Positions 14,955-22,167 of a DNA stretch of 64,000 nt are shown piece by piece. The position numbers were made by a program, and so were the translations under genes. The notes beneath the pieces are model-generated. The model was given only the letters and a program-made list of their open reading frames with translations, was not told where the DNA came from and did no database searches. Every line of letters starts with the position of its first letter. Position 1 is the first letter of the stretch. The DNA comes from DAOTWC01 sp048499435 (GTDB taxonomy: Bacteria; Chloroflexota; Anaerolineae; Aggregatilineales; Phototrophicaceae), in NCBI GenBank assembly GCA_048499435.1, contig JASNZW010000005.1, forward strand, positions 186,001-250,000. The letters are read 5' to 3'.

Positions 14955-16460
14955 TCACCCTCCTAAAGCAGTCCGCAGCAGGATATCATTAGTCACAGCC
15001 TCGGCATCCAGTTCGCTGATCACCGCCCCGTCGCGCAGCACCAGTACCCGGTCACACAGGCGGCGCACCTCATCGAATTCTGACGACAACAGCAGCACAC
15101 CGCAACCGCTGGCCGCCAGTGATCGTATCAGGTTGTAGATTTCTTCTTTCGCGCCTACATCCACGCCGCGTGTCGGCTCATCCATAATGAGGATTTGCGG
15201 CTGTCCCAGCAGCCATTTGCCAATCACCACCTTCTGCTGGTTGCCGCCGGACAGATTACGCGCCCGCATCTGCACGTCCGGTGGCACGATCCGTATCTTG
15301 CCGGCGATGTCCTTCGCCAACCGCCGCCGCTGGCCGCCGCGCACGAACAGCCCGGCGCGTGTCACCATGTCAATATTGGCAACCGTCAGGTTATGCTCCA
15401 CACTCTGGCTCAGAAACAATCCCTGGCTTTTGCGGTCTTCGGGGATAAACGCAATGCCAAGCCGTCGTGCATCGGCAGGCGATTGCAACCGCACCGTCTC
15501 TCCTTTGATCATCAGCGTGCCGCCAAGCTGTCGCGCCGCGCCGAACAATCCGCGCCCCAGTTCACTCTTGCCCGCACCGATGATGCCCGTCACGCCTAGG
15601 ATCTCCCCGGCGTGCAGCCGGAAGGTCACTGGTGCGCGCATCGCTTTGGCCTGAAAGCCGCTGGCTTCCAGCAGCACCTCATTGCGGCGGGTACTAGGGC
15701 CGCGCTCGTCTATCTGACTCATCTCCTTGCCGATAATGGCCTGGATGAGCGTGGGTACATCCACCTGCGCGATCTCAAATGTGCCGACATTCTGCCCGTC
15801 GCGCAGCACGGTCACCCGGTCACATACCTGAAACACTTCTTCCAGATGGTGCGAAATGTAGATCATCGTCACCCGGTGCTGCTTCAGGTCTTTCATGATC
15901 GCGAACAGCCGTGCAATCTCCGCCCAGCTCATGCCGGTGGTTGGCTCGTCGAGAAAGAGAATACGCGCATTTACCGACAGTGCCTTGACGATCTCGATAA
16001 TGCGCTTCTCGCCCATCCCCAGATCGCGCACACGCTTCCGGGGGTCAATATCAATCCCAAAGCGTTGCAGATAGTCGCGAGCGCGGCTCATCAGGCTGCG
16101 GCGCCGCACCCATCCCAGCGCCCCTCCGCTCACCAGCTCATGGCCCAGATAGATGTTCTCGGCCACCGTAAGCTGTTCAATCAAACTCAGTTCCTGGTAG
16201 ATGGCGGTGATGCCCTTGTGCCGCGCAGACACCGGATCAGTAATGGCCGTCGGCACGCCGTACAGCAGGATTTCACCCGCGTCGCGCTGTTCTGCCCCGG
16301 TAAGAATCTTAATAAAAGTGGACTTACCGGCGCCGTTTTCACCCAGCAACGCGCAGACCTCGCCTTCGTAAAGCGTCAGGTCAACGCCCTTGAGCGCCTC
16401 GATACCACCGTATCGCTTGGAGATGCCACGTGTCTCCAGTGCCAGGCTTCGCTGCTCCAT
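14955..16460 (-). CDS. rbsA: Ribose-type ABC transporter, double ATPase subunit
   Basis: The ~500-residue protein has two ATP-binding cassettes, as in RbsA/MglA. Domain 1 has Walker A GENGAGKST, a degenerate signature (DLGMGEKRIIEIVKAL in place of LSxGxxQ) and Walker B ARILFLDEPTTGMS. Domain 2 has Walker A-like GIIGAGKSELGRG, a canonical LSGGNQQKVVIGKWLL and Walker B ILIMDEPTRGVD. In this family one site is often catalytically weak; here the first signature is the unusual one. A GTG at 16475 would add five residues; ATG 16460, 8 nt after GAGGG, is preferred. It lies between ribokinase and rbsC. Confidence 0.88.
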   Translation of the reverse strand: MEQRSLALETRGISKRYGGIEALKGVDLTLYEGEVCALLGENGAGKSTFIKILTGAEQRDAGEILLYGVPTAITDPVSARHKGITAIYQELSLIEQLTVAENIYLGHELVSGGALGWVRRRSLMSRARDYLQRFGIDIDPRKRVRDLGMGEKRIIEIVKALSVNARILFLDEPTTGMSWAEIARLFAIMKDLKQHRVTMIYISHHLEEVFQVCDRVTVLRDGQNVGTFEIAQVDVPTLIQAIIGKEMSQIDERGPSTRRNEVLLEASGFQAKAMRAPVTFRLHAGEILGVTGIIGAGKSELGRGLFGAARQLGGTLMIKGETVRLQSPADARRLGIAFIPEDRKSQGLFLSQSVEHNLTVANIDMVTRAGLFVRGGQRRRLAKDIAGKIRIVPPDVQMRARNLSGGNQQKVVIGKWLLGQPQILIMDEPTRGVDVGAKEEIYNLIRSLAASGCGVLLLSSEFDEVRRLCDRVLVLRDGAVISELDAEAVTNDILLRTALGG

Positions 16461-16484
16461 TGTTCGATCCCTCACTGTGCGCGC

Positions 16485-17429
16485 CTACAGTGACCGTACC
16501 AACGCTTCAACACTTTCCCGCGCAGGTATCGAAGTCTGCGCGCCGCGCTGTGTTGTGCTGAGCGCAGCAGCAGCCCCGGCAAACCGCAGGGCATCCAGCA
16601 ACCCACTCCCCCGCCCCAGCGCCGCCGCCAGCGCGCCGGAGTACACATCCCCGGCAGCAGTGCTGTCTATCGTGTCCACCCTCATCGCGGGCATTCGCAC
16701 CGTCTGACCATCCACCCAGGCGACAGCACCCTGTTCTCCCAGCGTCACCACCGGCGCAGCAAATCCCATCTGGCGCAGTGCGCTCACGGCTGTCTCGGCG
16801 CTGTCGAAATCCGTCACCGTCACACCAGTGATGAGCTTCGCCTCGGATTCGTTCGGTTTGATGATGTCCACACAGCCAGGCAGATCATCAGGGAATGGCT
16901 GGCCGGGCGGCGGAGCCGGGTCGAGAATGACGAACATCCCGTGCTCGTGAGCCATACGCACAGCAGCATAGACCGTCTCCGTTGCCACCTCCATCGTGAT
17001 GAGCAAAATTGCGCCTTGCCTGAACAGATCGCTGTGAGAGCGCACCTCAGCCGGTGTCAGTAGGGCATTGGCCCCTGGCGTAAATGAAATCGAGTTCTGG
17101 CCGGTGGCATCCACGCGAATCATGGCAATGCCGGCTGTAGAGGATGTATCGCGCAGGATGGTATTGGTATCCACACCACTGGTATCCAGTGCGTTCACAA
17201 GTTGCAAGCTGAAACTGTCCTCGGCCAGCTTGCCAAAGAAGCGCACCCGCCCGCCTAACCGCGCCGCTGTCACAGCCTGGTTGCCACCTTTGCCGCCGGG
17301 ATAGGTGTTAAAATTATCCGTAACAACTGTCTCACCCGGTTCTGGCATACGCGCCATAAACATGACCAGGTCCATGTTAATGCCGCCCATGCACAGGATA
17401 TCGCCTGTAAGGTTCTGTTGGTCGCTCAT
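16485..17429 (-). CDS. rbsK: Ribokinase-type PfkB sugar kinase
   Basis: This is a PfkB-family carbohydrate kinase of ~314 residues that phosphorylates a pentose with ATP in the cytoplasm. Signature 1 reads TYPGGKGGNQAVTAARLGG near residue 43; signature 2 reads DTIDSTAAGDVYSGALAAALG near residue 253, keeping the catalytic Asp. The sequence also has ILDPAPPPGQP and KPNESEAKLITG, typical of ribokinases. Its ATG overlaps the TAA of the BtpA-like gene by one base (TAATG). Position between an RbsD-BtpA pair and rbsACB supports ribose or a close analogue; a deoxyribose or other pentose cannot be excluded. Confidence 0.85.
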   Translation of the reverse strand: MSDQQNLTGDILCMGGINMDLVMFMARMPEPGETVVTDNFNTYPGGKGGNQAVTAARLGGRVRFFGKLAEDSFSLQLVNALDTSGVDTNTILRDTSSTAGIAMIRVDATGQNSISFTPGANALLTPAEVRSHSDLFRQGAILLITMEVATETVYAAVRMAHEHGMFVILDPAPPPGQPFPDDLPGCVDIIKPNESEAKLITGVTVTDFDSAETAVSALRQMGFAAPVVTLGEQGAVAWVDGQTVRMPAMRVDTIDSTAAGDVYSGALAAALGRGSGLLDALRFAGAAAALSTTQRGAQTSIPARESVEALVRSL

Positions 17430-18268
17430 TATTCTGTCTTCTTCAGATCTGCTCGAAACACTTTGACGGCATCCATGAAGGTGCGTGCCGCCACTTCATC
17501 TACCGGGGCTTTCCACTGTTGCCCCACCTTGAAGGCGCTGCCGACAATCGCACCATCTGCATAGCGCAATAGGTCGGGCACGTTATCCTGCGTCATGCCG
17601 CTGCCAATCAGCACCGGCACGCCTACTGCCTGGCGCAGCTCGCGCACGCGGTCTGGTGATGGAGATTTGCCTGTCTCGAAGCCGGTAACAATCAACGCTT
17701 CTGCTCCCTCAGACTCGGCGTCCCGCGCCTGTTCGACAACCGGGCGATCCGAGACAATGAAGTGGCTACCATGCTTGACATTGACATCGCACAGGAATTT
17801 GATCTGAGACGCTTTCAGTGCCTCACGATAACGGGCCAGTTCCGCACCGATTCCTTCGATCAGGCCCGCGTGTGAGATATAGGCGTTTACCCAGGCAAAC
17901 ACCCGAATCCAGCGCGCACCGGCAGCCACCGCCGCAGCCAGCGCCTGTGGGCCACCATTAAGATGGCAATTAATCCCGACTGGCAGATCAACGGCAGCGC
18001 ACACCTGTGCCGCCACGACTGCCAGCGCGGCAGTTGTCTCATGCCCGATACGCGCTCCCGGCAGGTATGGATAGTCCCAGATATTTTCGATTTGAAGGCC
18101 ATCCACCCCGGCGCGGGCGAGCTGTTCGGCCTCGCGCACAGCCATGTCAGCGATGCGGTCCATGCCCATGCTGGCAGGATCGTAACGTGGTGCGCCGGGC
18201 AAAGGCCGCAGATGAACCATGCCGATAACAGGTTTTGGGACGTCGAATATCTCTGTGAGCGCGTCCAT
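17429..18268 (-). CDS. BtpA/SgcQ-family TIM-barrel protein
   Basis: The 279-residue protein opens KPVIGMVHLRPLPGAPRYD, the hallmark of the BtpA family. It continues with DGLQIENIWDYPY, VGINCHLNGG, WIRVFAWVNAYI, FLCDVNVKHGSHF, EALIVTGFETGKSP, VPVLIGSGMTQDNV and DGAIVGSAFK, the phosphate-binding end of a TIM barrel. Family members include plastid/cyanobacterial photosystem I assembly protein BtpA and E. coli SgcQ in a sugar operon; the reaction is not established. Here, placed with a kinase, RbsD and a ribose-type importer, it is most simply an enzyme acting on the imported sugar or its phosphate. AGGGGA lies about 9 nt before the ATG. Confidence 0.8.
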   Translation of the reverse strand: MDALTEIFDVPKPVIGMVHLRPLPGAPRYDPASMGMDRIADMAVREAEQLARAGVDGLQIENIWDYPYLPGARIGHETTAALAVVAAQVCAAVDLPVGINCHLNGGPQALAAAVAAGARWIRVFAWVNAYISHAGLIEGIGAELARYREALKASQIKFLCDVNVKHGSHFIVSDRPVVEQARDAESEGAEALIVTGFETGKSPSPDRVRELRQAVGVPVLIGSGMTQDNVPDLLRYADGAIVGSAFKVGQQWKAPVDEVAARTFMDAVKVFRADLKKTE

Positions 18269-18294
18269 CTTCTATGATCCCCTGCATGAGTATT

Positions 18295-18342
18295 GTTGTG
18301 CTGGCTTCCCCTTATCAAAGCTTCAGGGCAGGCCAGCACAAC
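18295..18342 (-). promoter_or_regulatory. Long hairpin between rbsD and the BtpA-like gene
   Basis: GTTGTGCTGGC (18295-18305) and GCCAGCACAAC (18332-18342) form a perfect 11-bp stem around a 26-nt loop that can pair further internally. It sits inside the operon gap and may act in attenuation or mRNA processing. No T tract follows. Confidence 0.5.
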
Positions 18343-18380
18343 CGTAACAATTGGCGCAGCGCAGGCTCAGCAGCTCTGCA

Positions 18381-18824
18381 TTAGAAATCAACACCTGAAA
18401 TCAGAATGATGTTGGCATACGGCGTGAACTCGCCGCATTTGACAAAACCCTTCACTTCCTTACGCTCCAGCGCGCCATTCAGCACCATATCTTTGAAATC
18501 GGGATGCGGAATGTTTTCTTCGACAATCGCGTTACCCTTGTTTTTCTTCTGGCCCACAATCTCGGTGAACGCTGCGTAGGTGGCTGGGCTGACGGTCTCG
18601 GTCTCATTAGCAATGATGACCTTTTCGATCTCCAGTTCCTCCAGGACTACCCGCAGCACGTCAGCCACTCTCGGCAGGTCACGCCCTACCGACAGATCAA
18701 TGCACACCGTCTGATCATGACGCGGGAAAGGAAAGCCCCGATCAGCAATCACCAGCATGTCGCCATGCCCCATGCGCGCTACAAGCTGCGCCAGTTCGTT
18801 GTGGAGAATGCCTTTGGTTTTCAT
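18381..18824 (-). CDS. rbsD: D-ribose pyranase (RbsD/FucU family)
   Basis: This mutarotase-type enzyme interconverts ring forms of a sugar so the kinase receives the right one. The family marks are present: MKTKGILHNELAQLVARMGHGD with the catalytic His near residue 20, ADRGFPFP, and the C-terminal GEFTPYANIILISGVDF, very close to the conserved end of RbsD. At ~147 residues it has family length. The frame extends to 18857, but ATG 18824 follows AAAGGA by 7 nt and begins exactly where RbsD proteins begin. It is first of the metabolic genes in the cassette, 102 nt after the regulator gene. Confidence 0.88.
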   Translation of the reverse strand: MKTKGILHNELAQLVARMGHGDMLVIADRGFPFPRHDQTVCIDLSVGRDLPRVADVLRVVLEELEIEKVIIANETETVSPATYAAFTEIVGQKKNKGNAIVEENIPHPDFKDMVLNGALERKEVKGFVKCGEFTPYANIILISGVDF

Positions 18825-18926
18825 AGTATGTCCTTTCATTAGTGTGATGACATTCATATCGTAATATATCAGAGCTTAAGAGCATGTTTTCTATAACCAA
18901 ATGTGACTTCGAATCTATATTCCCGT

Positions 18927-19679
18927 TTATCGGGTACGCACGATATACCAGCTAAATTCGCTTCTCGGGTACAGCAGGTTGGAGAGCCATATCGGTGTGT
19001 TGTCCTGGAGGTAGTGAACCTGTGCCAGCTTAATCAGCAGCGCGCCTTCGGCAATTTCAAGCTGATGCGCTAGCGCGGCATCTGCCTGTTCCGGCAACAG
19101 ACGCGCCACCGCATGGGTAATATACAGGCCAAGGCGCTCCTCGACGTAACTGAACAGTGACTCGCCAATAGTAGAGATCGGGGTAGCGGCGGAGAGATAG
19201 CGTCCGGGGAACATGTTATTGTCCCAGAAAATCGGACGGTTATCCATTGTCCGTACCCGGTTAATCACCGTTACCGGGTCGCCCAATTCCAGACCCAGCT
19301 GGTCAGCCAGGTTCGAATCTGCCGGTATAGACAACAATTCAACCGTGCGCGTGCCAGGTTCATGGCCGCGTGACCGGATGACCTGCGACATCGAGACCAG
19401 CTTTTCGATACCAGCTTCGACGTGCGATGTGCTGCGGTTGATGACGAACGTCCCTACCCCCCGCTTGCGTTCGATGAATCCCTCCAGTTCCAGACGTTGC
19501 AACACTTCCCGCAGCAGAATACGGCTCACGTTCATGCTGCGTGCCAGGTCAATTTCAGAAGGGAGTTTGAAGCCGGGACGAAAATCGCCGTTAACCAGCC
19601 GCTCCTTCAGGTAATGATATACCTGGTCAGAGAGCAGATCGTCGCCTTTCAGAGGACCTATACCGAGCGAGTCCTGCAC
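18927..19679 (-). CDS. GntR-family (UTRA) transcriptional regulator 2
   Basis: Residues ~15-80 are a GntR winged helix (LSDQVYHYLKERLVNGDF, KLPSEIDLARSMNVSRILLREVL, GFIERKRGVGTFVINRS). The rest is a UTRA-type effector domain (RSRGHEPGTRTVELLSIP, GDPVTVINRVRTMDNRPIFWDNNMFPG, SLFSYVEERLGLYITHAVARLLP). The start is GTG 19679, 7 nt after GGAG; no ATG is available. A perfect 12-bp palindrome at 19705-19732 lies just upstream, inside the likely promoter. The gene heads the ribose-type cassette beside IS copy B, mirroring regulator 1 beside copy A. It is probably an autoregulated repressor released by a sugar or sugar phosphate. Confidence 0.87.
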   Translation of the reverse strand: MQDSLGIGPLKGDDLLSDQVYHYLKERLVNGDFRPGFKLPSEIDLARSMNVSRILLREVLQRLELEGFIERKRGVGTFVINRSTSHVEAGIEKLVSMSQVIRSRGHEPGTRTVELLSIPADSNLADQLGLELGDPVTVINRVRTMDNRPIFWDNNMFPGRYLSAATPISTIGESLFSYVEERLGLYITHAVARLLPEQADAALAHQLEIAEGALLIKLAQVHYLQDNTPIWLSNLLYPRSEFSWYIVRTR

Positions 19680-19704
19680 AGACAGTCTCCAAGTACAACC
19701 CGCC

Positions 19705-19732
19705 GTATGATGTCAGACAACTGACATCATAC
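19705..19732 (-). promoter_or_regulatory. Perfect 28-bp palindromic operator of GntR regulator 2
   Basis: GTATGATGTCAG (19705-19716) and CTGACATCATAC (19721-19732) are exact 12-bp inverted arms around ACAA. It is 25 bp upstream of the regulator start and 25 bp from the end of IS copy B. The core (TTGTCTGACA on the - strand) is of the type bound by GntR-family dimers. Confidence 0.7.
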
Positions 19733-19757
19733 AACATCACTTCAAAACTGTCAACTA

Positions 19758-19773
19758 GGTTGTGTTGATATTT
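19758..19773. repeat. Terminal inverted repeat, IS copy B, left
   Basis: GGTTGTGTTGATATTT; one change from the copy A repeat turns the internal TTGACA into TTGATA. Confidence 0.8.
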
Positions 19774-19789
19774 AAAGCAAACGGGCTAA

Positions 19790-19807
19790 GGTTGTCGTAT
19801 GACAACC
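19790..19807 (+). promoter_or_regulatory. Start-codon hairpin of IS copy B transposase
   Basis: GGTTGTC-GTAT-GACAACC, identical to that of copy A; the ATG lies in the loop and right arm (19799-19801). Confidence 0.45.
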
Positions 19808-20455
19808 GTGAGATTGACCGACGAACAATGGGAAAAGATGCGAGAATTTCTGAGAGCAGACCCGCATGTGTATGTGGGCGAAGAGAACGATTGTATAAGC
19901 GTTTTGGGCAGTGGTGCGATAAAGGCATGTGAGAGCGGATGCTGGAACACTCCGCCGACGACCCGGATATGGAAAATAGGATGGTGGATCGCACGATTGC
20001 GCATGCCCATACCAGCGCTGTCGGAGCCACAAAAACGATGGACAGAGTAAGCAGGCGTTGGGGCGCAGCCGAAGCGGTTCCAGTACCCAAATTCACGTTA
20101 CCGTCGATGGTTTGGGCAACCCACTGCGCTTGCACCTGACGGCTGGGCAGCGCCACGACAGCATCAAGGTCTATGATTTGACCGTTGATCTGGCGTTCGA
20201 CTACCTAAGCGCAGATCGCAGCTACGGCGCGCAGGATTTTGTGGACGCAGTGGTATTGAAGTGGCCATTCCGCCCAACAGAAACGCCAAAGCGCCGCGCG
20301 AATACGATGCTTGGCGCAATCGGGAACGGCATTTGCTTGAATATTTCATCGGCGAAATTAAGCATCTTCGTCGGGTCTTCTCTCATTTTGACAAACTGGC
20401 TCGACGCTATCCCGGATTTTTGTAACTCACCTGCACGCTCATTCGGTTACGCTGA
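19799..20455 (+). pseudogene. Degenerate IS5-family transposase (copy B)
   Basis: It shows the same frame changes, internal deletion and in-frame stops as copy A, with only a few substitutions (for example RWTE for RWAE at the end of the first frame, SSTQ for FSTQ, DFVDAV for DFADAV). Recognisable transposase pieces in order: MTTVRLTDEQWEKMREFLRA, RLYKRFGQWCDKG, ERMLEHSADDPDMEN, GRSRSGSSTQIHVTVD and EYFIGEIKHLRRVF. Not functional. Confidence 0.8.
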
Positions 20456-20470
20456 AATGCCAACACAACC
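20455..20470. repeat. Terminal inverted repeat, IS copy B, right
   Basis: AAATGCCAACACAACC; outer end of the island. Confidence 0.8.
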
Positions 20471-20476
20471 CAGCTG
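20471..20476 (+). repeat. Right outer flank CAGCTG of the island
   Basis: Matches 4578-4583 exactly; possible target-site duplication of the whole unit. Confidence 0.5.
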
Positions 20477-20497
20477 GCCTAAACCCCGGTTAGCGCG

Positions 20498-21988
20498 TTA
20501 AACGCCGCCGCGCTGCCGGGGCACGAGCCGCCCCAGCCTGTGCGCCAGCACACCGGCGATCATCTGCCGTTCCTGAACGGTGAGCGCGCCTGTGACGCCA
20601 ACCAGAATCAGATAGACAGCCGCGCTGACGGGGATGATGACGAGCAGGGGCAGCGTCTGCAGCAGGGTAATCACGGCGCCCATCGCCGCAGCGGACAAGC
20701 CCAGGCGCAGGAGCTGGCTGAGGCCCAGCCCGGCGCCAAACTCGCGCCGGAACAGAATATAAAACAGGGCCGCGCCCACAGTCTCCGACGCCACCGTGAT
20801 AACCGCCGCCGCGATCATGCCAAAGGCCGGCTGCAACAGCAGATTCATGATCACGTTAAACCCGCCAACGGCCAGATAAATACGCATAGCGCTGTGTTCG
20901 CGCTTGATGGCGGTCGTCAGGTTGCCGGCCAAAGCGGTGTACATCAGCAGCGGCGTATCCCACACCAGAATCGCCAGCGCCACCGCCGCCGGCAGATAGC
21001 CCGGCCCATACAGCAGCATAACGATGCGGTCGGCAAGCAGCGTGCCGCCAACCGCCAGCGGCAGGCCAACAAACACCATAAACTTCACAGAGCGATAATA
21101 CCAGGGGCGCACCACGCCGGGATCGCGGGCGTGTTCGCGCGCCAGCGTCAGCGGCAGGGCGATAATCAGGGCGCTGCTTACCGTCAGCAGCGACCGCGTA
21201 AAATTGTAGGCGGCGTTATACCACCCCACCACCTCGAACGGCTGGAATTGCTCCAGGATGATCGTATCAATTCGGAAATTGAAGGTTAACGTCAGTTGGA
21301 TAAGCGCGAATGGCAGCCCCCACTTTATCAGCAGCCACCAGTTAGACACGTGGAACACCGCGCGCGGCGGGCGCATATCGTAACGGCGCACCGCCCACGT
21401 GCTCAGGCCGATCATCAGCGGCAGGTTGATAAACGAGATCGCCACCAGCGCGATTAAGCCGCCGCCGCTGAACAACACAACAGCGCCAACGAGCATAAAC
21501 ACGACCTGCCCGATCACGTTAATGACCGAGACAATGTCAAGCCGCTCGTTGCCGGCAATGATGCTGGTGAGAGGCGCCAGCAGCGCCTGAAAGAAGTACG
21601 TTGTGGTGAACAGCGCGACGGCGATCACGATGTCAGTCGGGTATTGGAGCAGCACCGCCCCGACGACGGTCACGACCGCAGTCACGACGCCAAGCAGCAT
21701 CCGCAGCGCCGCGACATCCCAGAACAATTCGTCGCTGCGCCGGGGGTCGCGCGCGACCTCGCGCACGAAGTACTGGGTCACGCCTAAATCGCCCAGCACA
21801 GCGAACAAGCCGGTCCAGGCCAGCACAATCGAGTACTGGCCGAAGGTCGCGTCACCAAGCTGGCGGATAACCAGGATGTTAAACAGGAAGCTGCCCAAAC
21901 GCAGGGCGATTTGCCCGCCCAGTACGAAAACGGTGTTCCGGACGATCGTTCGTGCGGCGCTTTGCGTTGATCGTGTCATATTATTCAC
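20498..21988 (-). CDS. Polysaccharide-type flippase (Wzx/MATE-like, MOP superfamily)
   Basis: The ~496-residue integral membrane protein has twelve to fourteen hydrophobic helices. It begins with an N-terminal segment typical of Polysacc_synt proteins: RNTVFVLGGQIALRLGSFLFNILVIRQLGDATFGQYSIVLAW. Another diagnostic stretch is KWGLPFALIQLTLTFNFRIDTIILEQF, carrying charged residues within the membrane. Such proteins move lipid-linked sugars or other amphiphiles across the inner membrane. The frame opens at GTG 21988; the ATG at 21979 is an alternative, and neither has a clear ribosome site. The gene ends 21 bp inside the high-GC side of the island boundary. A link to the PKS product is possible but unproven. 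Confidence 0.8.
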   Translation of the reverse strand: MNNMTRSTQSAARTIVRNTVFVLGGQIALRLGSFLFNILVIRQLGDATFGQYSIVLAWTGLFAVLGDLGVTQYFVREVARDPRRSDELFWDVAALRMLLGVVTAVVTVVGAVLLQYPTDIVIAVALFTTTYFFQALLAPLTSIIAGNERLDIVSVINVIGQVVFMLVGAVVLFSGGGLIALVAISFINLPLMIGLSTWAVRRYDMRPPRAVFHVSNWWLLIKWGLPFALIQLTLTFNFRIDTIILEQFQPFEVVGWYNAAYNFTRSLLTVSSALIIALPLTLAREHARDPGVVRPWYYRSVKFMVFVGLPLAVGGTLLADRIVMLLYGPGYLPAAVALAILVWDTPLLMYTALAGNLTTAIKREHSAMRIYLAVGGFNVIMNLLLQPAFGMIAAAVITVASETVGAALFYILFRREFGAGLGLSQLLRLGLSAAAMGAVITLLQTLPLLVIIPVSAAVYLILVGVTGALTVQERQMIAGVLAHRLGRLVPRQRGGV

Positions 21989-22167
21989 AGATGCGCTGGC
22001 GCAGGGTCAGGCGGCGGCGCCAGTGTACCTCAGCATATTGGCCTGACCTTTCGCTTGCCTATCACTTTGAATCCGCCCGCTGCGCGCTGGCGCACCCTAT
22101 CCGGTTTGGCTAAAATGAACTTTGTGCAGCGTCACATCGCACAAAATCCAGGAGGAGGGGAAACCCC

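Larger units (their letters stand above)
4584..20470. mobile_element. Composite-transposon-like island with two sugar-utilisation cassettes
   Basis: Two 713-bp IS5-type copies in inverted orientation (4584-5296 and 19758-20470) bound a 14.5-kb interior. The interior differs visibly from its surroundings: much of it has lower GC and richer A/T third positions than the flanking genes. It carries two convergent carbohydrate transport operons plus a damaged tyrosine recombinase. Outer flanks are CAGCTG on both sides, and inner flanks both read TAG outward from the element ends. The layout is that of a class I composite transposon. Both transposases are broken, so any movement would need help in trans. 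A chance insertion of two separate IS copies is the alternative. Confidence 0.65.
19758..20470 (+). mobile_element. IS5-family element, copy B (non-autonomous)
   Basis: 713 bp, the same length as copy A and in inverted orientation to it. Terminal repeats are GGTTGTGTTGATATTT (19758-19773) and AAATGCCAACACAACC (20455-20470), differing from each other and from the perfect ends of copy A at two positions. So copy A keeps the less-worn ends. CAGCTG abuts the outer end, and CTA the inner end. Confidence 0.8.

Noticed and set aside
20498..21988. Flippase as exporter of the PKS product
   Set aside because: It lies outside the operon, on the other side of an unrelated divergent gene, and its family usually moves lipid-linked glycans; no direct link visible.
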